From Unio delphinus (Eukaryota > Mollusca > Bivalvia > Unionida > Unionidae): a stretch of 64,000 nucleotides of DNA. A program made the position numbers and the translations under genes. The notes under the pieces are model-generated. The model was not told where the DNA came from. It did no database searches and saw only the letters and a program-made list of their open reading frames with translations. This document shows positions 27,544 to 36,818 of the stretch, in pieces (positions within the stretch are counted from its first letter, which is position 1; every line of letters begins with the position of its first letter). The DNA lies in contig JAQISU010000245.1 of the NCBI GenBank assembly GCA_029339505.1, positions 682,001 through 746,000 on the forward strand, read 5' to 3'.

Positions 27544-28007
27544 GGTATAACGGTACCAATTGCGCAAGTCCAGATGGGTGGAGCTTAAAGTGTAGGGTCC
27601 ATTGCATACAGTATTGAAGGACAAGACAAGCTATGATTGGTGGATTATGTAAGAGTTGTACTTTCTGTTAGGCTTAAAAAATAGTTTAGCCTCTTGGCAA
27701 CATGTGAATTTATGTTAATTCCTATATAGATCATATTTTGTATTTTTTATGATTTTTTGAAAATGTCATAGACATGACTGAAAATAAGTATGTTGTGACT
27801 AGATAACTCATACCCCTGTCTACTTCCAGCAGAGTTATCTCTCTTAAATGCAATGGAGTACCTGGTTTTGTCATCGTCAAATTGACAATCTAACATTGTT
27901 CTCTATAACAGTGTGTGAGATGCACGCTAAATTAGGATAGAAAATATAGTTATCACTCCAAATATTAGCATTGAGGTCTATGGAAAAACAATTGGTACCG
28001 TGATACC
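27544..28007. repeat. Spacer 1 with facing transposon ends
   Basis: The right end of element 1 (GGTATAACGGTACC-AATT, to 27,561) is followed by a 428-bp spacer (27,562-27,989) and then the left end of element 2 (AATT-GGTACCGTGATACC). The spacer has no open frame of note. It contains CTCTCTTAA at 27,839-27,847, the same as the first nine bases of the I-PpoI rDNA target. Confidence 0.85.
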
Positions 28008-28096
28008 TAAAGGTAATACCAGCTTCACTGTGTATCATAGTAACGAGTATATATAGCCACCATTTCTATAATGTCATAGTGTCATTTGGTTAAACA

Positions 28097-28486
28097 ATGG
28101 ATATTGAGAACTTTTGGTCTAATATTGACAGACTTTTACATAGAAAATGTATAAAATCTTCAGATGAAGATACATGCTGGCTTTGGAGGGGGGCATTTGA
28201 TAAAGACGGCTATGGCAGACAGAAAGTTGTATGGCCAGATGGCTCAGTATCAGTGGAGTCTGCTCATAGGCTGTCATACATGCGGCAAAATAATTTATTT
28301 AAACACAATATACCACGTATGGATGAATGTGGTCACCTATTGCATATTTCACATATATGTCATAATAAATCATGTATAAATAGTAAACATTTAGTTCTAG
28401 AGCAGCATGCCATAAACCAGGATAGAGAACATTGTAAGGCTCAGGGAAGGTGTTCCGGTTGTCATAGACCGGTTTGTGTCATATAA
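28097..28486 (+). CDS. His-Cys-box (I-PpoI-like) endonuclease, copy 2
   Basis: A 129-aa protein starting MDIENFWSNIDRLL. Near residue 27 it has CWLWRGAFDKDGYGR, typical of HNH/His-Me-finger nucleases. The C-terminal half, SHICHNKSCINSKHL through CHRPVC, matches the I-PpoI His-Cys box. His86 sits where the I-PpoI general-base His98 does. Zinc ligands are at +2 (C88), +7 (C93) and +12 (H98). The metal-binding Asn is at +21 (N107), the same spacing as His98-Asn119 in I-PpoI. A second zinc cluster follows (C113, C119/C122, H123, C127). Such enzymes make double-strand breaks. Here it is encoded inside a Mutator-like element rather than an rDNA intron. The gene begins about 90 bp inside the left end and its stop lies 11 bp from the transposase stop. 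Confidence 0.85.
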   Translation: MDIENFWSNIDRLLHRKCIKSSDEDTCWLWRGAFDKDGYGRQKVVWPDGSVSVESAHRLSYMRQNNLFKHNIPRMDECGHLLHISHICHNKSCINSKHLVLEQHAINQDREHCKAQGRCSGCHRPVCVI

Positions 28487-28497
28487 GAAATGCTGGA

Positions 28498-31001
28498 TTA
28501 AGTGATCTTTGGTAATTTATTATATATATGGTCTTCTTTTCCCCTTTTCTTTTTAACATTTGACAACAATAACCCTTTCTTGTAATTTTTCCTCTCTTGA
28601 AATTCTTCATACAATTTATACAGATAAGTTCTTTTCTCACATCTCCTTTTTTTAAATGCTTGTGATTTTTTGTAACCTTTATATCGCGTAAAAATGTTCT
28701 GCTCCTGAGCTAGATTTTTAGCAACCCTAGTTCCAAATGAAATTCTACAGCCAATTGCATTGCATAATTTTAGTATTGATTCCCCAGGCCCATTATTTAA
28801 AGAGTGCACTGCACTGTGTGCTCTACCAGGAAAATTTCTAGTCCATGTTATATTTCTTGGCAATGAACGCCTTAAAACCCTGTTGGCTGCCTCAACCTTT
28901 TGAGTATTTGTGTTCAATTTTGTTTTTTCCAAATTTAATGGTCCCAAACGATAATTAATACAATCACGCAAAATGCCCTCAGACTGTTTTGTTACATGTA
29001 TTTTAAAATTAAATGGCAAATATGGACTTTTCTCCAACCAGTTACTCTTGCATGCATATGAATTATCAGTACACAGACTATGATCTCCCTGGTAACACTG
29101 TACAATAGCATCGACACTGTATGATAGGCAACCCTTGACTCTGTCAGCATCCCCGTTAAGTTTATGAAACGCATTTTCAAACTCCACCTGACACCTCTGA
29201 CTCAAGTCAATGGCAAACCTGTCACACATTTTCTGTCTAGCAGCTTTGGTCAGTCCTGGCATCATGTGAACCAAATTTGGGCACCTTTTTATATATTTCC
29301 TGTGGTTTTCAGAGAAATGTCTGGTGTTGATAAAGTTTTTAGGGATAGTCTGAGTGATCCCCTGACTTTATAGGTTGACTGCAGCCCTATAGCTGCTTGT
29401 ATCTGGATCAGTTGTTATGTTTCGCACTTCAAAATTGTCTTCTTTTAGGTTAAGAAGACATTCTGAGGCCCAAGTTTCCTCATCACCAATATTAGTTTCC
29501 ATACTGATATTTGCCGTACAATCACAGGTTTTGTTTGTTATATTAAATTCATCTGATTGGTGTTGTATGCGATGAGAACACAATTTATTTTTAGTTGTTA
29601 GGGCAATAATGTCATTCTTTGATGTAACATTTTCAGCCTGTATGTAGCAGACTTGTGTTGCTGGCTGAAATGGAGTTTTTCCAACACCAGCATACAAAGG
29701 ATTGTTATATGAACCATCTCCTTGTACATCAATGATATCAGGTGGATTTCCCCTTGCAATATTAATTTCTCTTAGCTTTTGTCTCCGACATCTCATATCC
29801 AAAATATTTTCTTTTATGATTTCTTTACAAATTTTGTTTGAAACCTTTTGCATCCCCTTTGTGGAAGGGGCAGGGATGCTGGCAGACAAGAGTAATTTCC
29901 TTAGGCCAGCATTTCCCATTGACACTTGTGTCAACCCAACTTGTAGCCCTCTGTTTATATTGGCTGCTTTGCGTCCAGAACTTTTATTTTCAATTTCTTG
30001 AAATAGATTAAACATCTTTGATTTGTAACTACATTTGTTACAAATTGCCCGTTCCCTCCAACCAAGGCCCCATTGCTCCTCAGAGTGCTGGTCCCATTTC
30101 AGAAAACCCAAACACGTTGGGGATACTTTTGTATGTTCTCGGAATACAGCATTCCACATTAATTCATTCTGGTGGACATTTATTATTCGATTTGTAGAGG
30201 ACTCCTCATCTCTGCCAAATAATAAAATAACTACTGTCAGGCACTCTACAATACTTATATATGTATAGATCTCTGATTATGTAAGCACTCACATTCTGAT
30301 ATTGTTGTTTTTTTTCTTTGATGTAATGCATATAATTTAAATCACATTTAAGTGAACTGAGTTTTATTATATGGAGAATTAAGACATGGAAAGAAAATTA
30401 TTACACATGTGTAGGTATCTCACTAAGTTATCTCCCTTCATGGAACAAATCTTTTCAAGAAATAAAAAGTGACATTTTCAGTACTTTTTCTGTCAATAAT
30501 GAGAAGATTAATAATACAATATTAACTAAATCACTGGATAATTATGCAAATTACAGTAGAATTGCTTTCATAATTTGTCAGAGCAAAGCTTACTGTTTGT
30601 GTGTTGTCTTTTCATAAACAATTAATCTTTCACTGGTTTAATCAAAGCCAATTAATATTATCTTATTGTGTGGAACCAGTACCAATTGCATGTGTCTGTA
30701 TGCATTAAATTATTTACCCTTTTATTTCAGATGGATATGCAGACTGTTCCACCTGCAGTTTTGATGAAACTAAGGGCCGCAGCAGTACTGGTGCCAATGC
30801 ATTGTCACTCTTATTCGTCGGCATAGCCTCCACATACTGATCCCGTGTGAGTCTAATAAACTTTCTATTCTCTGATTTCTGTACATTGCTGTTTTCAAAT
30901 CTGATTCCTTTATTGAAAGGTACATATCCCTTTTGGAAACAGACTCTCCTCCTGTTTTTTACTCCCTTGGAAGTGCTAGACTTATTACTTTTTCTTGGCA
31001 T
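28498..31001 (-). pseudogene. Mutator-like transposase, family 1, copy 2 (nonsense mutation)
   Basis: Exon 1 is 30,718-31,001 and exon 2 is 28,498-30,211, with the same intron as the other copies. At 29,368-29,370 the codon for Tyr376 (in AAVNLYSQG) is TAA, so translation would stop just after the second catalytic Asp region. The rest of the frame is intact and ends HIYNKLPKIT, as in copy 3, which shows the native C terminus. The single change suggests recent inactivation. Read-through or an assembly error is possible. Confidence 0.85.
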
Positions 31002-31691
31002 TTTCTGTTCTTTATTCCCCAAAGTATTCAAAATTCTAAGCCAAAAGTGCTTATAAGTTGTATTATACAAGGTGTGATCACAGAATGGTTCATTACATGA
31101 ATATTAGTTGCTATTTAAGGGAGGAAAGTTTGTTGTTTATGTTACAGAAGGGATTTGGGAGGCTGAACTGTGTGAAAGGACTGGGGTTAGTGACCTCATT
31201 CATTTAGAGGCAGTGAAAGTTGTTGATAGCCTAGACTGTTTTTAAAGATTAGGTCATGTCCACCTGTCCCTGCTGTTACTTTCTGTGTTTGTGAAACAAA
31301 TATAAGTCCTTTACTTTATATCAAAATGTCTCTTTAAGAGTAGAACTGGTACATGCTAACTAGTGCATTGACCTTTGACCTTACTATTACATAATATGAC
31401 ATAATGTGATTTATCCCATATCACCAAAGTGAAGTATGATAAGTGCTAATATGAATAAAACACAACTCATAGTTAAAAGAATTCATTTTATTTCAAAAGA
31501 TGAGTTTGATAGTGGAGCAAAGATATGAAAGCAAGAGTTAAAACAGCTGAATAACATTTCTATACACAATCATATAAAACATAGCTTAGTACCTCATAAA
31601 ATTGTTTTTGACAAGCGAGACTAGGTACATTTGTTACTTATATAGTCCCAAGCTATTTCACAGATTATTGGAAAAATCAAGGTTTGCTATA

Positions 31692-32155
31692 GGTATAACG
31701 GTACCAATTGCGCAAGTCCAGATGGGTGGAGCTTAAAGTGTAGGGTCCATTGCATACAGTATTGAAGGACAAGACAAGCTATGATTGGTGGATTATGTAA
31801 GAGTTGTACTTTCTGTTAGGCTTAAAAAATAGTTTAGCCTCTTGGCAACATGTGAATTTATGTTAATTCCTATATAGATCATATTTTGTATTTTTTATGA
31901 TTTTTTGAAAATGTCATAGACATGACTGAAAATAAGTATGTTGTGACTAGATAACTCATACCCCTGTCTACTTCCAGCAGAGTTATCTCTCTTAAATGCA
32001 ATGGAGTACCTGGTTTTGTCATCGTCAAATTGACAATCTAACATTGTTCTCTATAACAGTGTGTGAGATGCACGCTAAATTAGGATAGAAAATATAGTTA
32101 TCACTCCAAATATTAGCATTGAGGTCTATGGAAAAACAATTGGTACCGTGATACC
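31692..32155. repeat. Spacer 2 with facing transposon ends
   Basis: Same organisation as spacer 1: right end of element 2 to 31,709, spacer 31,710-32,137 (428 bp), left end of element 3 from 32,138. It contains the same CTCTCTTAA. Confidence 0.85.
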
Positions 32156-32245
32156 TAAAGGTAATACCAGCTTCACTGTGTATCCATAGTAACGAGTATA
32201 TATAGCCACCATTTCTATAATGTCATAGTGTCATTTGGTTAAACA

Positions 32246-32635
32246 ATGGATATTGAGAACTTTTGGTCTAATATTGACAGACTTTTACATAGAAAATGTA
32301 TAAAATCATCAGATGAAGATACATGCTGGCTTTGGAGGGGGGCATTTGATAAAGACGGCTATGGCAGACAGAAAGTTGTATGGCCAGATGGCTCAGTATC
32401 AGTGGAGTCTGCTCATAGGCTGTCATACATGCGGCAAAATAATTTATTTAAACACAATATACCACGTATGGATGAATGTGGTCACCTATTGCATATTTCA
32501 CATATATGTCATAATAAATCATGTATAAATAGTAAACATTTAGTTCTAGAGCAGCATGCCATAAACCAGGATAGAGAACATTGTAAGGCTCAGGGAAGGT
32601 GTTCCGGTTGTCATAGACCGGTTTGTGTCATATAA
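32246..32635 (+). CDS. His-Cys-box (I-PpoI-like) endonuclease, copy 3
   Basis: The protein is identical to the copy at 28,097. I noticed one DNA difference in the coding region (TCT to TCA at Ser22), which is silent. All I-PpoI-type residues are present: His86, Asn107, first zinc site C88/C93/H98, second cluster C113-C127. It lies downstream of the left terminal repeat and converges on the intact transposase gene. Confidence 0.85.
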   Translation: MDIENFWSNIDRLLHRKCIKSSDEDTCWLWRGAFDKDGYGRQKVVWPDGSVSVESAHRLSYMRQNNLFKHNIPRMDECGHLLHISHICHNKSCINSKHLVLEQHAINQDREHCKAQGRCSGCHRPVCVI

Positions 32636-32646
32636 GAAATGCTGGA

Positions 32647-35150
32647 TTAAGTGATCTTTGGTAATTTATTATATATATGGTCTTCTTTTCCCCTTTTCTT
32701 TTTAACATTTGACAACAATAACCCTTTCTTGTAATTTTTCCTCTCTTGAAATTCTTCATACAATTTATACAGATAAGTTCTTTTCTCACATCTCCTTTTT
32801 TTAAATGCTTGTGATTTTTTGTAACCTTTATATCGCGTAAAAATGTTCTGCTCCTGAGCTAGATTTTTAGCAACCCTAGTTCCAAATGAAATTCTACAGC
32901 CAATTGCATTGCATAATTTTAGTATTGATTCCCCAGGCCCATTATTTAAAGAGTGCACTGCACTGTGTGCTCTACCAGGAAAATTTCTAGTCCATGTTAT
33001 ATTTCTTGGCAATGAACGCCTTAAAACCCTGTTGGCTGCCTCAACCTTTTGAGTATTTGTGTTCAATTTTGTTTTTTCCAAATTTAATGGTCCCAAACGA
33101 TAATTAATACAATCACGCAAAATGCCCTCAGACTGTTTTGTTACATGTATTTTAAAATTAAATGGCAAATATGGACTTTTCTCCAACCAGTTACTCTTGC
33201 ATGCATATGAATTATCAGTACACAGACTATGATCTCCCTGGTAACACTGTACAATAGCATCCACACTGTATGATAGGCAACCCTTGACTCTGTCAGCATC
33301 CCCGTTAAGTTTATGAAACGCATTTTCAAACTCCACCTGACACCTCTGACTCAAGTCAATGGCAAACCTGTCACACATTTTCTGTCTAGCAGCTTTGGTC
33401 AGTCCTGGCATCATGTGAACCAAATTTGGGCACCTTTTTATATATTTCCTGTGGTTTTCAGAGAAATGTCTGGTGTCGATAAAGTTTTTAGGGATAGTCT
33501 GAGTGATCCCCTGACTGTATAGGTTGACTGCAGCCCTATAGCTGCTTGTATCTGGATCAGTTGTTATGTTTCGCACTTCAAAATTGTCTTCTTTTAGGTT
33601 AAGAAGACATTCTGAGGCCCAAGTTTCCTCATCACCAATATTAGTTTCCATACTGATATTTGCCGTACAATCACAGGTTTTGTTTGTTATATTAAATTCA
33701 TCTGATTGGTGTTGTATGCGATGAGAACACAATTTATTTTTAGTTGTTAGGGCAATAATGTCATTCTTTGATGTAACATTTTCAGCCTGTATGTAGCAGA
33801 CTTGTGTTGCTGGCTGAAATGGAGTTTTTCCAACACCAGCATACAAAGGATTGTTATATGAACCATCTCCTTGTACATCAATGATATCAGGTGGATTTCC
33901 CCTTGCAATATTAATTTCTCTTAGCTTTTGTCTCCGACATCTCATATCCAAAATATTTTCTTTTATGATTTCTTTACAAATTTTGTTTGAAACCTTTTGC
34001 ATCCCCTTTGTGGAAGGGGCAGGGATGCTGGCAGACAAGAGTAATTTCCTTAGGCCAGCATTTCCCATTGACACTTGTGTCAACCCAACTTGTAGCCCTC
34101 TGTTTATATTGGCTGCTTTGCGTCCAGAACTTTTATTTTCAATTTCTTGAAATAGATTAAACATCTTTGATTTGTAACTACATTTGTTACAAATTGCCCG
34201 TTCCCTCCAACCAAGGCCCCATTGCTCCTCAGAGTGCTGGTCCCATTTCAGAAAACCCAAACACGTTGGGGATACTTTTGTATGTTCTCGGAATACAGCA
34301 TTCCACATTAATTCATTCTGGTGGACATTTATTATTCGATTTGTAGAGGACTCCTCATCTCTGCCAAATAATAAAATAACTACTGTCAGGCACTCTACAA
34401 TACTTATATATGTATAGATCTCTGATTATGTAAGCACTCACATTCTGATATTGTTGTTTTTTTTCTTTGATGTAATGCATATAATTTAAATCACATTTAA
34501 GTGAACTGAGTTTTATTATATGGAGAATTAAGACATGGAAAGAAAATTATTACACATGTGTAGGTATCTCACTAAGTTATCTCCCTTCATGGAACAAATC
34601 TTTTCAAGAAATAAAAAGTGACATTTTCAGTACTTTTTCTGTCAATAATGAGAAGATTAATAATACAATATTAACTAAATCACTGGATAATTATGCAAAT
34701 TACAGTAGAATTGCTTTCATAATTTGTCAGAGCAAAGCTTACTGTTTGTGTGTTGTCTTTTCATAAACAATTAATCTTTCACTGGTTTAATCAAAGCCAA
34801 TTAATATTATCTTATTGTGTGGAACCAGTACCAATTGCATGTGTCTGTATGCATTAAATTATTTACCCTTTTATTTCAGATGGATATGCAGACTGTTCCA
34901 CCTGCAGTTTTGATGAAACTAAGGGCCGCAGCAGTACTGGTGCCAATGCATTGTCACTCTTATTCGTCGGCATAGCCTCCACATACTGATCCCGTGTGAG
35001 TCTAATAAACTTTCTATTCTCTGATTTCTGTACATTGCTGTTTTCAAATCTGATTCCTTTATTGAAAGGTACATATCCCTTTTGGAAACAGACTCTCCTC
35101 CTGTTTTTTACTCCCTTGGAAGTGCTAGACTTATTACTTTTTCTTGGCAT
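32647..35150 (-). CDS. Mutator-like transposase, family 1, copy 3 (intact)
   Basis: Exon 1 (34,867-35,150) and exon 2 (32,647-34,360) join in frame to give 665 aa. Order: N-terminal basic segment with GYVPFNKG (about residues 24-32), LTRDQY segment (about 51), zinc-type CxxC region (about 118-158), first catalytic Asp in IIDVQGDGSY (256 or 260), second in TTDPDTSSY (363 or 365), conserved IDTRHFSENHRKYI and HMMPGLTKAARQ, candidate third acid at 438/440 or 536 (QKVEAANR). The C-terminal part includes RNFPGRAHSAVHSLNNGPGE and LYKLYEEF, followed by a Lys-rich tail. It presumably cuts and moves the element at the AATT-flanked ends. Regulation was not seen. Confidence 0.85.
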
Positions 35151-35838
35151 TTTCTGTTCTTTATTCCCCAAAGTATTCAAAATTCTAAGCCAAAAGTGCT
35201 TATAAGTTGTATTATACAAGGTGTGATCACAGAATGGTTCATTACATGAATATTAGTTGCTATTTAAGGGAGGAAAGTTTGTTGTTTATGTTACAGAAGG
35301 GATTTGGGAGGCTGAACTGTGTGAAAGGACTGGGGTTAGTGACCTCATTCATTTAGAGGCAGTGAAAGTTGTTGATAGCCTAGACTGTTTTTAAAGATTA
35401 GGTCATGTCCACCTGTCCCTGCTGTTACTTTCTGTGTTTGTGAAACAAATATAAGTCCTTTACTTTATATCAAAATGTCTCTTTAAGAGTAGAACTGGTA
35501 CATGCTAACTAGTGCATTGACCTTTGACCTTACTATTACATAATATGACAATGTGATTTATCCCATATCACCAAAGTGAAGTATGATAAGTGCTAATATG
35601 AATAAAACACAACTCATAGTTAAAAGAATTCATTTTATTTCAAAAGATGAGTTTGATAGTGGAGCAAAGATATGAAAGCAAGAGTTAAAACAGCTGAATA
35701 ACATTTCTATACACAATCATATAAAACATAGCTTAGTACCTCATAAAATTGTTTTTGACAAGCGAGACTAGGTACATTTGTTACTTATATAGTCCCAAGC
35801 TATTTCACAGATTATTGGAAAAATCAAGGTTTGCTATA

Positions 35839-36302
35839 GGTATAACGGTACCAATTGCGCAAGTCCAGATGGGTGGAGCTTAAAGTGTAGGGTCCATTGC
35901 ATACAGTATTGAAGGACAAGACAAGCTATGATTGGTGGATTATGTAAGAGTTGTACTTTCTGTTAGGCTTAAAAAATAGTTTAGCCTCTTGGCAACATGT
36001 GAATTTATGTTAATTCCTATATAGATCATATTTTGTATTTTTTATGATTTTTTGAAAATGTCATAGACATGACTGAAAATAAGTATGTTGTGACTAGATA
36101 ACTCATACCCCTGTCTACTTCCAGCAGAGTTATCTCTCTTAAATGCAATGGAGTACCTGGTTTTGTCATTGTCAAATTGACAATCTAACATTGTTCTCTA
36201 TAACAGTGTGTGAGATGCACGCTAAATTAGGATAGAAAATATAGTTATCACTCCAAATATTAGCATTGAGGTCTATGGAAAAACAATTGGTACCGTGATA
36301 CC
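35839..36302. repeat. Spacer 3 and left end of a missing fourth element
   Basis: Right end of element 3 to 35,856, spacer 35,857-36,284 (428 bp), then AATT-GGTACCGTGATACC. The element that should follow is absent. Confidence 0.85.
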
Positions 36303-36363
36303 AATTAAGAATGTCCAGATGGGTGGAGCTTAAAGTGTAGGGTCCATTGCATACAGTATTAAA
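36285..36363. mobile_element. Single-end scar and family-1/family-2 junction
   Basis: AATT-GGTACCGTGATACC-AATT (36,285-36,306) is followed by about 50 bp matching the start of the family-1 spacer (GTCCAGATGGGTGGAGCTTA... to CAGTATT). The sequence then switches at the microhomology AAGGACA into the family-2 end. This fits loss of a fourth family-1 element leaving one terminal 14-mer between AATT copies, followed by recombination with family 2. Confidence 0.65.
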
Positions 36364-36818
36364 GGACACACGGTACTAATTATACGTAGAGCTGTGAACC
36401 AGTCTAAAAATGGGTGAAGAAATAATAGAGTATATACAGCTTTGTTGGTCCATAATTGGTTAATGATGAAAATTAAAATTTTAGTAAAAATATTTTTTGA
36501 GAGCTTATCCTATCTGTAATTTTAAAAAAATATAGACAAAATTCTATTGATGCAATTAAAGTAAATTTAGAGGCTTCACCTATTAGTACTAAATAATGAA
36601 AGTAGCACCTGATTCATTTGGTGCAGAATCAATAACATGTGCTTCCTGCCAATTTATGTCAACAACATGCTGCGGGTCCTATGTTTTTCTACATTTAAAA
36701 ACTTACATCAAGGTTAGTTGTGCATGGAAAAATATAGGTCTGACCATCAGCACCCAGAAATGTTAAGTTATTGAATTTTGAATATGACAGTGTTTCCATA
36801 TGTTTACCATTGGAGTTG

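Larger units (their letters stand above)
27990..31709. mobile_element. Family-1 transposon, copy 2 (nuclease + broken transposase)
   Basis: The 3.72-kb element lies between inverted ends. The left end is AATTGGTACCGTGATACCTA. The right end, reverse-complemented, is AATTGGTACCGTTATACCTA, a 19 of 20 match. AATT is probably the target-duplication part. The two genes converge: nuclease on plus, transposase on minus, with 11 bp between their stop codons. About 700 bp of non-coding sequence separates transposase exon 1 from the right end and presumably holds its promoter. Confidence 0.75.
32138..35856. mobile_element. Family-1 transposon, copy 3 (apparently intact)
   Basis: A 3.72-kb element with the same inverted ends, nuclease and transposase as copy 2, both with open frames. 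It is the only copy in the window that could be autonomous. It differs from copy 2 by scattered substitutions and a 3-bp deletion near 35,550. Confidence 0.8.
24391..36302. repeat. Family-1 tandem array, three copies, about 4.15-kb period
   Basis: The same sequence recurs at offsets of 4,148 and 4,149 bp, with only scattered single-base and small indel differences. The repeat starts abruptly at 24,391 in the middle of an element, at the 3' end of the transposase gene, so copy 1 lacks the nuclease gene. It breaks at 36,302, where a fourth element would have begun. Each period is one element plus a 428-bp spacer. Near-identity implies recent amplification or ongoing homogenisation. Confidence 0.95.

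Noticed and set aside
27544..28007. Spacer read as a 464-bp MITE instead of the gaps between elements
   Set aside because: The inverted match extends farther into the gene-bearing side (CCTAWAG) than into the spacer side, so the gene-bearing segment is the better element. The 16-base match at 22,024 leaves some doubt.
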